Source: Clostridia bacterium
GTDB lineage: Bacteria; Bacillota; Clostridia; Oscillospirales; Acutalibacteraceae
Direction of reading: 5' to 3'
Assembly: GCA_017465085.1 (NCBI GenBank)
Contig: JAFTWW010000021.1
Location: 1-64,000 of the forward strand
DNA length: 64,000 nt
In this document: positions 52,112 through 62,257 of the stretch, one piece after another
Numbering within the stretch: position 1 is the first letter of the stretch
Layout of the letters: the number at the start of each line of letters is the position of its first letter
Made by a program: the position numbers and the translations under genes
Notes under the pieces: model-generated
The model's input: only the letters and a program-made list of their open reading frames with translations
Told to the model about the DNA's origin: nothing
Databases searched by the model: none

Positions 52112-53737
52112 ATGTACTCAAAACTAAAGAGAATTACTGCAATATTTTTATCAGTCCTAATATCGCTTTCAGCGGTGGCTTGTGAAGAAAAACCAAAAAC
52201 AGAATCAGAAACACAAAGCAGCGCGTCTGTTAACGTTAGCTATAATATCGCTGAAGAAGATGATACAAAAGATCCCGAAAATATCGAAAACACCCAAATT
52301 GATGATGGCGCAAAGGTGGATTTTGCTGAAATACAGGATAAAAAAGGATTGCAAAATGGTATCGATGTTTCAAAATGGCAAGGCAAAATTGATTGGCAAC
52401 AGGTTAAAAATGCAGGTGTAGATTTTGCAATAATCCGTATAGGCTACCGCGCCGAAAACGGTAAACTTTACCGTGACAGTAATGCCGACTATAATATACA
52501 GCAAGCTCAAAAGCACGGCATTCTTGTTGGCGTTTACTTCTTCTCTACGGCAATAAATCAAAACGAGGCTATAGAGGAAGCGGAGTGGACAGTTTCGGCG
52601 ATAAAGAGTTATCAGATATCTTATCCCGTGGTATATGATTGTGAAGGCTTCAAAAACAATAATAGCCGTATGTATAGCTTGACTGCAGAGCAAAGGTCAC
52701 AAAATGCTCTTAGCTTTTTAGATACCGTAAAAAAGTCGGGATATGAAGGTATGTTTTACGGCTCGAAATCTGACCTAACCGACATCGCCGCCTTTAACAT
52801 TGCGGAAATTGAAAGAAAGTATAAAATATGGGTAGCGCAATATAAAAATCCGCCGTATCCCCAAAGTCAGAAGCCTGATTACAGCGGTAGATATGATATG
52901 TGGCAATATACAAATAAGGGCGTTGTTTCGGGCATCAATGGTAACTGTGATATGGTGGTGTCATATTTTGAAAAGAAGACGCAGGCGCCTAAAGATGATA
53001 GCGTAGAAATTATAACGGCACAACCGCCGAAGACTCAAGAAGAACTATTATATACCGATGTTAATGAGGATGTAACGGCAAAGGATGAGGTCAACCTGCG
53101 GTCAGGCGCGGGTACTAATTTTGATGTTGTTGCTGTCTTGAAAAACGGTACCGTTGTTAAAAGAAACGGCGTTGGTAAAAACGGATGGTCTCGCCTTAAT
53201 TATGAGGGACAGACGGTCTATGCTATAACGAGTTATCTTACCACCGATCTTAATATCAAGCCTGAGCCTAAGCCGGATATTGTTGAAGGAAATACGTTTT
53301 CAGCGCAAAATGATAATGTTACCGCTAAACAGGAAGTGAATTTAAGGCGTTCTCCTACAACAACGGGAGAAATTGTGGGTGTTCTTAAGAATGGAACAGT
53401 ATTACAGCGTACAGCCACAAGTAATAAAGGTTGGTCGCGTCTCGTTTTCGAGGGACAGACAGTTTACGCCATTACAAGCTATCTTACCACAGATATTTCG
53501 TATAAGCCGCCTGTTGACGATGGAATAAAAACAGAGTTTCAAACTGTAAATGAACAAGTGACGGCTAAGAGCGAAACAAATTTAAGAACCCTCCCATCTG
53601 TAACAGATTCTCAGGTTGTTTATACTCTTAAAAACGGTGAATATCTGACCCGCACGGGAATCAGTACAAACGGTTGGTCAAGACTTGAATATAACGGTCA
53701 AACTGTTTATGCAGTATCAAGTTATCTTACAGAATGA
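52112..53737 (+). CDS. Lipoprotein GH25 muramidase with three SH3-like repeats
   Basis: 541 residues. Signal peptide ending in lipobox LSAVAC (lipidated C24), then an acidic, low-complexity linker to about residue 80. GH25 domain about 83-288: GIDVSKWQGKIDW (D85), VVYDCEGF (D176-x-E178 catalytic pair), and DMWQYTNKG. Three bacterial SH3 repeats follow (about 318-378, 400-460, 480-541), each with an xVNLRxxxxx..VxxVLKNGT core and GWSRLxYxGQTVYAxSSYLT. It cleaves MurNAc-GlcNAc bonds of peptidoglycan, here anchored on the outer membrane face. It is not phage-associated in this context. SD GGGGG. Confidence 0.92.
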   Translation: MYSKLKRITAIFLSVLISLSAVACEEKPKTESETQSSASVNVSYNIAEEDDTKDPENIENTQIDDGAKVDFAEIQDKKGLQNGIDVSKWQGKIDWQQVKNAGVDFAIIRIGYRAENGKLYRDSNADYNIQQAQKHGILVGVYFFSTAINQNEAIEEAEWTVSAIKSYQISYPVVYDCEGFKNNNSRMYSLTAEQRSQNALSFLDTVKKSGYEGMFYGSKSDLTDIAAFNIAEIERKYKIWVAQYKNPPYPQSQKPDYSGRYDMWQYTNKGVVSGINGNCDMVVSYFEKKTQAPKDDSVEIITAQPPKTQEELLYTDVNEDVTAKDEVNLRSGAGTNFDVVAVLKNGTVVKRNGVGKNGWSRLNYEGQTVYAITSYLTTDLNIKPEPKPDIVEGNTFSAQNDNVTAKQEVNLRRSPTTTGEIVGVLKNGTVLQRTATSNKGWSRLVFEGQTVYAITSYLTTDISYKPPVDDGIKTEFQTVNEQVTAKSETNLRTLPSVTDSQVVYTLKNGEYLTRTGISTNGWSRLEYNGQTVYAVSSYLTE

Positions 53738-53747
53738 ACAAGCGATG

Positions 53748-53781
53748 AGCGTCTGCAATATTGCAGGCGCTTATGTTTTTT
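53748..53781 (+). terminator. Terminator of the GH25 gene
   Basis: AGCGTCTGCAA (53748-53758) with TTGCAGGCGCT (53761-53771), one T-G pair, then TATGTTTTTT. The two-base gap means the real loop opens the terminal pairs. Confidence 0.8.
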
Positions 53782-53875
53782 GTTACTTAAAACTTTGTAT
53801 TCATAATATAATTTTTGGATATTACAAATCAATATGCAGTTTTTTGTATAATTCCGAATATTTTTATGCAAATTC

Positions 53876-53904
53876 TTGCAATATATGCAATTTTATAGTA
53901 TAAT
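53876..53904 (+). promoter_or_regulatory. Promoter of the nusB-recN cluster
   Basis: TTGCAA (53876-53881), 17 bases, TATAAT (53899-53904), with a leader of about 25 bases to nusB. Confidence 0.82.
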
Positions 53905-53935
53905 ACAATGGTATAATTGCGAAAGTTGGTGCCCT

Positions 53936-54331
53936 ATGACAAGAAAACAAGCAAGAGAGGAAGCTTTTATCCTCATTTTTGAAAAGGAATTCAATGATGA
54001 ATCGGTTGAGAATATACTTGAAATCAATGAGGCTGTGCGTGAAATCGTACCCGATGAGTATATGAAGGATGCCTTTATAGGCGTTTATAACAACCTTGAG
54101 GAAATCGATAACTGCATTTCCGAAAATGCAAAGGGCTGGAGCCTTAAGCGTATTTCAAAGGTGGCTCTTGCGGTTTTGCGCCTTGCTATCTATGAGATGA
54201 AATTTGTTGATAGCATACCCGTTTCGGTTTCTATTAACGAGGCGGTAGAGCTTTGCAAAAAATATGCAACCAAGGATGATTCTGCCTTTGTAAACGGAAT
54301 CCTTGCCACAATTTCAAAAGCAAATGATTGA
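53936..54331 (+). CDS. nusB: Transcription antitermination factor NusB
   Basis: 131 residues: MTRKQAREEAFILIFEKEF, WSLKRISKVALAVLRLAIYEM, and VSINEAVELCKKYATKDDSAFVNGILA, the complete NusB helical signature. It binds boxA RNA with NusE in rRNA antitermination. ATG 53936 follows TTGGTG, a weak ribosome site; longer in-frame starts lie inside the promoter. It overlaps xseA by 8 bases. Confidence 0.95.
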   Translation: MTRKQAREEAFILIFEKEFNDESVENILEINEAVREIVPDEYMKDAFIGVYNNLEEIDNCISENAKGWSLKRISKVALAVLRLAIYEMKFVDSIPVSVSINEAVELCKKYATKDDSAFVNGILATISKAND

Positions 54332-55535
54332 TAATATTCTTACCGTTCGGCAGTTAAACCTTTATGTTAAATCCCTGCTTGAAGGGGATAGAAGGCTTGT
54401 TGATACTGCCGTAACTGGTGAAATTTCAAATTTCAAAAATCATTTTTCAAGCGGCCATTGGTATTTTACCTTAAAGGATAAGGATGCTTCGATCCGCTGC
54501 GTTATGTTCAGAAGTTCTGCATCCCGTGTTACCTTTAATGTGTGCGATGGTATGCTTGTAACCGTAAGGGGCAGGGTTTCTCTTTACGAAAAAGATGGTC
54601 AATATCAGTTTTATGCCGAAGAGATGTACGATGCGGGCGAGGGAGATTTAGCCCTTAAGTTTAAGCTTATAAAAGAGAAGCTTGAAAAGGAAGGTCTGTT
54701 TGATAGGGAAAGCAAACGCCCCATACCTAAATTTCCTAAAAGAATTGCCGTTATAACCTCGGATACGGGCGCCGCCGTTCAGGATATGATGAATATTTTA
54801 GGTCGCAGATATCCCGTATGTGAGATTGTTATGTGCCCCGTTTTAGTGCAGGGAGAGAACGCGGCTTCTGATATGATAAAAACCCTTGATAGAGTTTATA
54901 GCTTATCGGTGATAGATACCGTTATAATCGGTCGCGGAGGCGGCTCCGCGGAGGACCTTGATGCTTTTAATAACGAGGCGCTTGCCCGTAAGATTTATGA
55001 ATCTCCAATACCCGTAATATCGGCTGTTGGTCACGAAACCGATTTTACCATCTGCGATTTTGTTGCCGATAAGCGCGCCGCAACTCCATCGGAAGCGGCA
55101 GAGCTTGCCGTTCCCGATAAGGATAAGCTATCTGATGATTTATTTAAGCTGAGTAATTCTATTAAGAATATGTTTGCTTCTAAATATCAGGTTTCGGAGC
55201 TTAAGTTATCAGGTATTATTTCGGCAAATGCCTTTGCTAATCCGTTCAGTATGATAGAAAGCCGCTATCAGCAGCTCGATGGGCTGACCGAAAATGCAAA
55301 AAACATTATTACCGAAAAAATAAAATCGGGCGAAAATAAATTTTCTCTCTCTCTTACCCAGCTTGAAGCGCTTAACCCCTTAAAAGTGATTGCCAGGGGC
55401 TTTAGCGTGGCAGAATGTAAGGGTAGGATAGTTAAAAGCGTTGCCGATATAAGTAAGGGCGATAGCTTTACACTAAGGCTTAGCGATGGCTGTGCCAATT
55501 GCTTAGTAGAGGATGTTCGGAAAGGAAATGAATAA
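54324..55535 (+). CDS. xseA: Exodeoxyribonuclease VII large subunit
   Basis: 403 residues. N-terminal OB fold (LTVRQLNLYVKSLLEGD, GEISNFKNHFSSGHWYFTLKD), catalytic region with RIAVITSDTGAAVQDM, IIGRGGGSAEDLDAFN and PVISAVGHETDFTICDFVADKRAATPS, then a coiled-coil C-terminal part. With XseB it degrades single-stranded DNA. ATG 54324 overlaps the nusB end; an upstream start at 54303 is possible but lies further inside nusB. Confidence 0.95.
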   Translation: MIDNILTVRQLNLYVKSLLEGDRRLVDTAVTGEISNFKNHFSSGHWYFTLKDKDASIRCVMFRSSASRVTFNVCDGMLVTVRGRVSLYEKDGQYQFYAEEMYDAGEGDLALKFKLIKEKLEKEGLFDRESKRPIPKFPKRIAVITSDTGAAVQDMMNILGRRYPVCEIVMCPVLVQGENAASDMIKTLDRVYSLSVIDTVIIGRGGGSAEDLDAFNNEALARKIYESPIPVISAVGHETDFTICDFVADKRAATPSEAAELAVPDKDKLSDDLFKLSNSIKNMFASKYQVSELKLSGIISANAFANPFSMIESRYQQLDGLTENAKNIITEKIKSGENKFSLSLTQLEALNPLKVIARGFSVAECKGRIVKSVADISKGDSFTLRLSDGCANCLVEDVRKGNE

Positions 55536-55743
55536 TTTGGAAAATAAATTAACCTTTGAACAGTGCATTTCAAAGCTTGAGGAAATAGCATCAAAGCTTG
55601 AAAACGGAGAAACCACCTTAGAGGAATCCATTTCTCTATATGAAGAAGGAATGAAGCTTTCTAAGCAGTGCTCCGATATTCTTAAAAATGCTAAACAGAA
55701 GATAGTAGCCCTTACAAGCTTAGAGGAAGAAGAAAATGATTGA
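55528..55743 (+). CDS. xseB: Exodeoxyribonuclease VII small subunit
   Basis: 71 residues: LTFEQCISKLEEIASKLENGETTLEESISLYEEGMKL is the XseB helical hairpin. Several copies coat the XseA C-terminal rod. It overlaps xseA by 8 bases and ispA by 8. A TTG at 55537 is an alternative start with better spacing from AAAGGA. Confidence 0.93.
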   Translation: MNNLENKLTFEQCISKLEEIASKLENGETTLEESISLYEEGMKLSKQCSDILKNAKQKIVALTSLEEEEND

Positions 55744-56611
55744 TAAGTTATTTAACGAATATCAGGCAAAAATAAATGCAAGGCTTGATATCCTGCTGAG
55801 TGAAAGCGATAAGCAATATGATGAGGTGGTCCGCGCGGCAAGGTATAGTCTTATATCCTCGGGCAAGAGAATAAGACCTATTCTTATGCTTGAGTTTTAT
55901 AAGCTTTGCGGCGGTGATGATGATTGCGCATATAATTTTGCCTGCGCACTTGAAATGATTCATACCTATTCGCTTATTCACGATGATTTACCCTGTATGG
56001 ATAACGATGATTTCAGGCGTGGTAAGCCCTCCTGCCATAAGCAGTTTGGCGAAACAATGGCTCTGCTTGCAGGGGATGCCTTGCTTACCGAGGCGTTTAA
56101 TGCGGCTTCGAGAACTATAGGAATCCCTGCGGGGAGGATAGTTGAGGCATTGACCGTGCTGTCTGCCAATGCGGGAATTAACGGTATGATTGGCGGTCAG
56201 GTGATTGACCTTATCAACACCGAACAGATTTCCGCAGATGATACTGTGCAGATGTATCTTCTTAAAACAGGCGCGCTTATAAATTCTGCCACCGTTTGCG
56301 GCGCTATACTTGCAGGCGCTGATGAGCAACAGAGAAAAAATGCCGCCGAGTATGCCGAAAAATTGGGCCTTGCCTTTCAGATTATTGATGATATCCTCGA
56401 TGCCGAGGGTGATGAGTCGGTTTTAGGTAAGCCTGTAGGCAGTGATTCTAAGAACGATAAGAAAACCCTTGTGGCAAGATTCGGCATAGAAAAATGCCGC
56501 GAGTTTGCCCATACTCTTACTAAAGAGGCCCTTGCGGCTCTTGATAAATTCGAAGGCAATAAGGAAAATCTTGTGGCCATAACAGAATTTTTGCTTTCAA
56601 GAAAGTATTAA
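55736..56611 (+). CDS. ispA: Polyprenyl (farnesyl/geranyl) diphosphate synthase
   Basis: 291 residues. First aspartate-rich motif in LIHDDLPCMDNDD, second in FQIIDDILDAEGDE; SSGKRIRPIL and GGQVIDL are also conserved. The small residues before the first motif (YS) suit a C15 product, so farnesyl diphosphate is likely. It feeds undecaprenyl carrier lipid and lies directly before dxs, the first step of its precursor pathway. Confidence 0.94.
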   Translation: MIDKLFNEYQAKINARLDILLSESDKQYDEVVRAARYSLISSGKRIRPILMLEFYKLCGGDDDCAYNFACALEMIHTYSLIHDDLPCMDNDDFRRGKPSCHKQFGETMALLAGDALLTEAFNAASRTIGIPAGRIVEALTVLSANAGINGMIGGQVIDLINTEQISADDTVQMYLLKTGALINSATVCGAILAGADEQQRKNAAEYAEKLGLAFQIIDDILDAEGDESVLGKPVGSDSKNDKKTLVARFGIEKCREFAHTLTKEALAALDKFEGNKENLVAITEFLLSRKY

Positions 56612-56626
56612 AAAGGATGATATTCT

Positions 56627-58450
56627 TTGGAATATAATTTGCTGAGTAAAATAAGCGGTCCTGATGATGTTAAGTCTTTGAGCGGAGATGAACTTACCCG
56701 CCTTTGCGATGAGATAAGGGATATTATAATCGATACCGTTTCTAAAAACGGCGGTCACCTTGCTTCAAACCTTGGAGCAGTAGAGCTCACCGTTGCATTG
56801 CACCGCGTATTTTCTACCCCCGAGGATGCAATAATCTTTGATGTTGGGCATCAGTGCTATACCCATAAGCTGCTAACGGGTAGATTTGATAGATTTTCTA
56901 CCATCCGCACGAAAGATGGCCTTTCGGGCTTTATGCGACCTGATGAAAGTGAACACGATGCTTTTGTAACGGGCCATAGCAGTAACTCTATTTCGGCCGC
57001 CTACGGCATATATAAGGCCAAGGCGCTTTCGGGCCAAAAGGGTACTGCGGTTGCGGTTATCGGCGATGGCGCTATGACAGGCGGTATGGCATACGAAGCC
57101 CTTAATAATGCAGGTGCGGAAAACAGTAACTTTATCGTAGTTCTTAATGATAATAAGATGTCTATTTCGCATAATGTTGGCGCAATGTCCCGTATTTTCA
57201 GCAAGCTGAGAAGCCGACCTAAATACCATAGCTTCAAGTTTGCTCTTAATAAAATTTTGTTTAAGATACCGCTTATCGGCAGACCTATTTATAATTTCCT
57301 TCTGCATATAAAGGAGATAATTAAGGGCGCGGTTTATAGAAACAACATTTTCGCAAGTCTTGGTTTTAACTATTTAGGCCCCGTGAGCGGTCACGATATA
57401 AAGCATATGGAAGAGCTTTTCAAAATTGCCAAGAACTATAACCGACCATGCCTTATCCATGTTGTTACAACCAAGGGAAAGGGTTACCCCTATGCCGAAA
57501 ACAAACCCAATAACTATCACGGCGTTTCACCCTTTGATATAGTTAACGGAGCTGATTTCGAAGGCAAGGTGGATTTCTCTGCGGTTGCAGGCGGAGCCCT
57601 TTGCAAAATTGCCGAGGAAAACAATAAGGTATGCGCCGTAACTGCGGCTATGACCTCAGGCACGGGCCTTACGGAGTTTTCTAAAAAATTCGGCGATAGA
57701 TTTTTCGATGTCGGTATAGCCGAGCAACACGCGGTTACCTTTACGGCAGGTCTTGCCAAGGGAGGCGCGGTGCCATTTTTTGCAGTGTATTCAAGCTTCC
57801 TGCAAAGAGGCTACGACCAGATTATCCACGATGCCGCTATAGCGCGTTTACCCATAAAATTGCTTGTGGATAGAGCGGGTATCGTAGGCGAGGATGGCGA
57901 AAGCCATCAGGGAATTTTCGATGTGGCCTATCTTACCACAATTCCCAATGTAAATATTTATTCCCCTTGTTTTTACAGTGAGCTTGAAGCCCTTATTGAG
58001 CAGACTGCTCAAAACAACGAGCTTTGCGCTATAAGATATCCAAGGGGCTGTGAAAATAAGAATTTTACCGATGAAACAGGCGGGGATTATAACCTTGTTT
58101 CAAACGGGGGGAAAAAGGCAATTGTTACCTATGGCAGAATTTTCTCAAACGCTGTTGAGGCTGTAAAAAAACTTGAAAAGACCGATATAATTAAGCTTAA
58201 TAAGATTTTTCCCATAAATGAGGAAGTCTACGGATTGCTTAAAAATTACGATGAAATCCATTTCTTTGAGGAGGGTATTAAAAGCGGCGGTATTGCCGAG
58301 CATATGGGAAGCAGGCTTTCCGAAATGCAGTATAAGGGTAAATATACCGTACACGCCATTGATGGAGTATTTGTTCCTGCGGATAACGTTTCATCCGCCC
58401 TTAAAACTTACGGACTTGATACTCAGTCGATGATAGACGCTTTAAGTTAA
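56627..58450 (+). CDS. dxs: 1-deoxy-D-xylulose-5-phosphate synthase
   Basis: 607 residues. TPP-binding AVIGDGAMTGGMAYEALNNAG and VVLNDNKMSIS; DVGIAEQHAVTFTAGLAKGG holds the catalytic glutamate region; DRAGIVGEDGESHQGIFD is the pyrimidine domain. It condenses pyruvate and glyceraldehyde-3-phosphate, entry to the MEP isoprenoid pathway. The start is TTG 56627 after AAAAGGATG. It is part of nusB-recN. Confidence 0.96.
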   Translation: MEYNLLSKISGPDDVKSLSGDELTRLCDEIRDIIIDTVSKNGGHLASNLGAVELTVALHRVFSTPEDAIIFDVGHQCYTHKLLTGRFDRFSTIRTKDGLSGFMRPDESEHDAFVTGHSSNSISAAYGIYKAKALSGQKGTAVAVIGDGAMTGGMAYEALNNAGAENSNFIVVLNDNKMSISHNVGAMSRIFSKLRSRPKYHSFKFALNKILFKIPLIGRPIYNFLLHIKEIIKGAVYRNNIFASLGFNYLGPVSGHDIKHMEELFKIAKNYNRPCLIHVVTTKGKGYPYAENKPNNYHGVSPFDIVNGADFEGKVDFSAVAGGALCKIAEENNKVCAVTAAMTSGTGLTEFSKKFGDRFFDVGIAEQHAVTFTAGLAKGGAVPFFAVYSSFLQRGYDQIIHDAAIARLPIKLLVDRAGIVGEDGESHQGIFDVAYLTTIPNVNIYSPCFYSELEALIEQTAQNNELCAIRYPRGCENKNFTDETGGDYNLVSNGGKKAIVTYGRIFSNAVEAVKKLEKTDIIKLNKIFPINEEVYGLLKNYDEIHFFEEGIKSGGIAEHMGSRLSEMQYKGKYTVHAIDGVFVPADNVSSALKTYGLDTQSMIDALS

Positions 58451-58452
58451 AT

Positions 58453-59262
58453 ATGGCAGAAAAGCAGAGGCTCGATTGCGCCTTGGTTTCTCTCGGCTTT
58501 GCCGAATCAAGAGAAAAGGCAAAGGCGCTGATAATGTCGGGCATAGTGTATGTTAATAATCAAAAGTATGATAAAGCAGGGGATACGGTAAAGCCCACCG
58601 ATGTTATTGAGGTGCGCGGCGCCACCCTTAAATATGTAAGCCGTGGTGGATTAAAGCTTGAAAAGGCGGTAAGCGCATTTTCCCTTGATTTAAGTGATTA
58701 CGTTTGCGCCGATATCGGCGCTTCCACGGGCGGTTTTACCGATTGTATGCTCCAAAACGGCGCAAAAAAGGTATATGCCATTGATGTTGGCTACGGTCAG
58801 CTGGCATGGAAGCTTCGCACCGATGAGCGAGTAATTAACCTTGAAAGAACAAATTTCAGATATGTTACCAAGGAGCAGGTGCCCGATAGCCTTGATTTTG
58901 CATCGGTAGATGTTTCATTTATCTCTCTTTCGCTGATTTTGCCTGTGATGTACACGTTGCTCAAGGAAAAGGGTAGAGCAGTTTGCCTTATAAAACCTCA
59001 GTTTGAGGCAGGTAAGGAAAATGTGGGCAAAAAGGGCGTTGTAAGAGATAAAAACGTTCATATTGCCGTTATCGAGAAGATTATAGGTCTAGTAAAAGAA
59101 AATGATTTCTCATTACTCGGTCTTGATTTTTCACCCGTTAAGGGCCCCGAGGGAAATATTGAATACCTTTGCTACATCGAAAAGGGATATAGTGAAGAAT
59201 CAAACGCAGAATTTAACGCTGTCCATATAGTAGAAGCCTCATACGAGGCTCTGAAGGAGTGA
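58453..59262 (+). CDS. tlyA: TlyA-family rRNA ribose methyltransferase
   Basis: 269 residues. N-terminal S4 RNA-binding domain ([23 protein letters not shown]) and FtsJ-like Rossmann domain ([35 protein letters not shown]). Homologues 2'-O-methylate 16S/23S rRNA at the decoding-site helices and set capreomycin susceptibility. The dxs-tlyA-nadK order is conserved in Clostridia. Confidence 0.93.
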   Translation: MAEKQRLDCALVSLGFAESREKAKALIMSGIVYVNNQKYDKAGDTVKPTDVIEVRGATLKYVSRGGLKLEKAVSAFSLDLSDYVCADIGASTGGFTDCMLQNGAKKVYAIDVGYGQLAWKLRTDERVINLERTNFRYVTKEQVPDSLDFASVDVSFISLSLILPVMYTLLKEKGRAVCLIKPQFEAGKENVGKKGVVRDKNVHIAVIEKIIGLVKENDFSLLGLDFSPVKGPEGNIEYLCYIEKGYSEESNAEFNAVHIVEASYEALKE

Positions 59263-59266
59263 TTAT

Positions 59267-60115
59267 ATGACCATTGGCGTAATACCCAATCTTGATAAAA
59301 GAGGAGCTTCCGAAACCGTTGAGAAGCTTGGCGCCTATTTTAAGTCGGAGGGCATAACTGCTTATCTGCCCGATAATATCTGCTGCGCCGAATATGAGCA
59401 CTTGCCTATTGAGGAGCTATTCCAAAAATCAGATTTTATCGTTACCATCGGTGGTGACGGTACCATTATGCGATATGCTAAGGCGGCCGCCCAGCACAAT
59501 AAGGCAATACTCGGCATAAATGCGGGCAGAATGGGCTATCTTGCCGATTTAGAGCAGAGCGAATATAAACTGCTTTCTAAGCTTAAAACTGGGGAATATA
59601 CCACCGAAAAAAGAATGATGCTTGATGTTAAGGTTTGCGAAAACGATAAGGTTATCGGTGAATATACCGCCCTTAACGATGCTGTTATTACAAGCGGTTT
59701 CATATCACGAATAATCGATATATCAGCCTTTGTTGATGGCGATAAAATCGGCTATCACGCTGATGGACTTATAGTTTCCACCTCCACAGGCTCTACCGCT
59801 TATTCAATGTCGGCAGGGGGACCGATTATAGATCCCGTAACCGAATGTATAGCCTTAACGCCTATATGCTCTCATTCTCTCTCGGCGAAGCCTATTATTC
59901 TCAATGCCAAGCGGAATATTAAGCTGAAGGCATTCTCTAAGAAGAGGGCGGAAATATATCTTTCTGTTGATGGCAGAAAGGTTGCCAATATCAAGCCCTA
60001 TACCGAAATTTATGTTTCCCGTTCGCAGAAATCGGTTAATCTTATAAAGCTAAATAACCGTTCATTCTATAAAACACTCTCGGCTAAATTTTCAGATTTA
60101 AGGAGTAGTAACTGA
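59267..60115 (+). CDS. nadK: NAD kinase
   Basis: 282 residues. [15 protein letters not shown] is the GGDGT catalytic motif; [13 protein letters not shown], then [23 protein letters not shown] are the NAD-binding signatures. It phosphorylates NAD to NADP. SD AAGGAGTG. Its stop overlaps the argR start (TGATG). Confidence 0.96.
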   Translation: MTIGVIPNLDKRGASETVEKLGAYFKSEGITAYLPDNICCAEYEHLPIEELFQKSDFIVTIGGDGTIMRYAKAAAQHNKAILGINAGRMGYLADLEQSEYKLLSKLKTGEYTTEKRMMLDVKVCENDKVIGEYTALNDAVITSGFISRIIDISAFVDGDKIGYHADGLIVSTSTGSTAYSMSAGGPIIDPVTECIALTPICSHSLSAKPIILNAKRNIKLKAFSKKRAEIYLSVDGRKVANIKPYTEIYVSRSQKSVNLIKLNNRSFYKTLSAKFSDLRSSN

Positions 60116-60567
60116 TGAAGAATAAAAGGCAGGAAATGATTCTCGAGATCATTAAAAATAACATTGTTTTAACTCAGGAGGATATACAGAATGCCCTTAT
60201 TAAAGCGGGATTTTCTGTAACTCAATCCACCGTTTCAAGAGATATTAAAGAGCTTAAGCTCATCAAAGGCCATGATAGTGAGGGAAATTACCGTTACATA
60301 AGCGCCGCAAAGGGAAGCGGTAGCAGTAAATCCCTTACCCATTATTACGAAATGTTCAAAACGGCGGCTAAAAGCGTTGATTGCGCCCTTAATGATATTG
60401 TTATCCGTTGCCATAACGGAATGGCTTCGGGCGCCTGTGTTGCCGTTGATGCCATATTTGGCGATAGAATGCTCGGCACCATTGCAGGAGATGATACCAT
60501 CTTTATCGTAATGCGTAGCGTTGAGGATGCAGTAGCGCTCACTAAAGAGCTTGAAAAAATGATTTAA
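60115..60567 (+). CDS. argR: Arginine repressor ArgR
   Basis: 150 residues. N-terminal winged helix (ITQ-type LTQEDIQNALIKAG, STVSRDIKELKLIK) and C-terminal hexamerisation/arginine domain (GTIAGDDTIFIVMRS). It represses arginine synthesis genes and can activate catabolic ones when arginine is bound. No arg genes are in this window; its place before recN is the standard Bacillota arrangement. Confidence 0.95.
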   Translation: MKNKRQEMILEIIKNNIVLTQEDIQNALIKAGFSVTQSTVSRDIKELKLIKGHDSEGNYRYISAAKGSGSSKSLTHYYEMFKTAAKSVDCALNDIVIRCHNGMASGACVAVDAIFGDRMLGTIAGDDTIFIVMRSVEDAVALTKELEKMI

Positions 60568-60580
60568 CGGCGGGATAGAA

Positions 60581-62257
60581 ATGCTAAAATCTTTGCATAT
60601 AGAAAACATAGCCGTTATTGAAAAGACTGATATTGATTTATCCGCAGGCTTTAACACCCTTACGGGTGAAACGGGCGCGGGTAAATCCATAGTTATAGAT
60701 TCTATCAATGCGGTTTTGGGTGAGAGAACATCTAAAGATCTTATCAGAAACGGTTGCGATAAAGCGAGTGTTTCAGCGCTGTTTTGCAATCTTTCGGATG
60801 TATCCATCAACGCGCTTAAGGAAAACGGCTATGATGTTGATGAAGATGGCAATCTGCTCATTATAAGAACCCTTAGCTTAAACGGCAACGGCAGTGTTAA
60901 AATTAACGGCGCCCCTGCTACTGCATCGGTGCTTAAAATTATCGGCAAGTATCTTGTTAATATTCACGGTCAGCACGATAATCAAAGTCTGCTTAATCCC
61001 GATTTGCATTTCACCTATATCGATAAGCTTGCGGAGAACGATAAGCTTTTAAGCGAATATTATGAGGAGTTCAGGCAGCTTAATTCCATTCGTAAGGAGT
61101 TAAATTCGGTTGAAACGGATGAGGAAGAAAAGCAACGCCGAAAGAGTCTGCTCGAATTTCAGATAGAAGAGCTTAGAAACGCCGATATAAAGATAGGGGA
61201 GAGCGATGAGCTTAGAGCTCAGCTTAAAATAGCAGATAATTATAATAAGATGATGTCTGCTTTAAGCAATGCCCACGCCTATCTTTCAGGCTCTGATGAT
61301 TCTGATGGCGCCTCTTCTTTGATAAATAATGCAAAAGTAGAGGTTTCCTCCCTTGATATTAGGGAGCTGGATAGTACCGTGCAAACGCTTGATGAAGCGC
61401 TGTTTGCATTGGAAGAGGTTAGCGTAAATATCAGAAGATTTACCGATAATTCCTCACTTAAGGAGCTGGATAGCGAAAAATTAGGTCAAAGGCTTGACTT
61501 ACTGCGTAGGTTGATGCTAAAATACGGTAATAGCGAAGAGGCTATGCTCGTATCTTTACAAAAGTACGAGGAAGAATTGAAGAATATTGAGCTATCGGAT
61601 GAAAGAGCAAAACATCTTGAAGAGGAGCTTGATAAATCCACCGAGCGTCTTATTGAGCTTGGAGATAAGCTAACCCAATCAAGATTAGCCGCCGCCAAGA
61701 AATTTTCAAAGGCAGTAACCGATGTGCTTTTATATCTCAATATGCCCGATGTTGAATTTTCGGTTAAAAGGGAAAAGGGCAGATATACAAAGTTCGGTTG
61801 CGATGTTATTGAGTTTATGATTAAAACCAATGCAGGTGAAACCGAAAAGCCTCTGCATAAAATCGCTTCGGGCGGTGAGCTTTCAAGAACGATGCTCGCT
61901 ATTAAGAGCGTTCTTGCCGAAAAGGATGATGTTGATACCCTTATCTTCGATGAGATAGATAGCGGTATCAGCGGAAGAGCCGCCGATAAGGTGGGTGTTC
62001 AGCTAAAGAGGGTATCGGATAGCCGTCAGGTTATTTGCGTTACTCATTTGGCTCAGATTGCCGCCTTTGGTGATAGCCACTTGCTTATTGAAAAAACAGT
62101 GAATAACGGCAGAACATATACCGATGTTTCCTTGCTTTCGGGTGACCGAAGAATTGAGGAAATAGCCCGTATAATGTCGGGTACCGATATGACTGATAAT
62201 TTATATAATTCCGCAAAGGAATTGCTTGATAGGAGTAGTATTTATGAAAATTTATGA
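60581..62257 (+). CDS. recN: DNA repair protein RecN
   Basis: 558 residues. SMC-like ATPase: LHIENIAVIEKTDIDL, Walker A GETGAGKSIVIDSI, coiled-coil arms about 150-350, signature KIASGGELSRTMLAIK, Walker B LIFDEIDSGISGRAA, and ICVTHLAQIAAFGD. It acts early at double-strand breaks. It overlaps tyrS by 14 bases. Confidence 0.97.
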   Translation: MLKSLHIENIAVIEKTDIDLSAGFNTLTGETGAGKSIVIDSINAVLGERTSKDLIRNGCDKASVSALFCNLSDVSINALKENGYDVDEDGNLLIIRTLSLNGNGSVKINGAPATASVLKIIGKYLVNIHGQHDNQSLLNPDLHFTYIDKLAENDKLLSEYYEEFRQLNSIRKELNSVETDEEEKQRRKSLLEFQIEELRNADIKIGESDELRAQLKIADNYNKMMSALSNAHAYLSGSDDSDGASSLINNAKVEVSSLDIRELDSTVQTLDEALFALEEVSVNIRRFTDNSSLKELDSEKLGQRLDLLRRLMLKYGNSEEAMLVSLQKYEEELKNIELSDERAKHLEEELDKSTERLIELGDKLTQSRLAAAKKFSKAVTDVLLYLNMPDVEFSVKREKGRYTKFGCDVIEFMIKTNAGETEKPLHKIASGGELSRTMLAIKSVLAEKDDVDTLIFDEIDSGISGRAADKVGVQLKRVSDSRQVICVTHLAQIAAFGDSHLLIEKTVNNGRTYTDVSLLSGDRRIEEIARIMSGTDMTDNLYNSAKELLDRSSIYENL

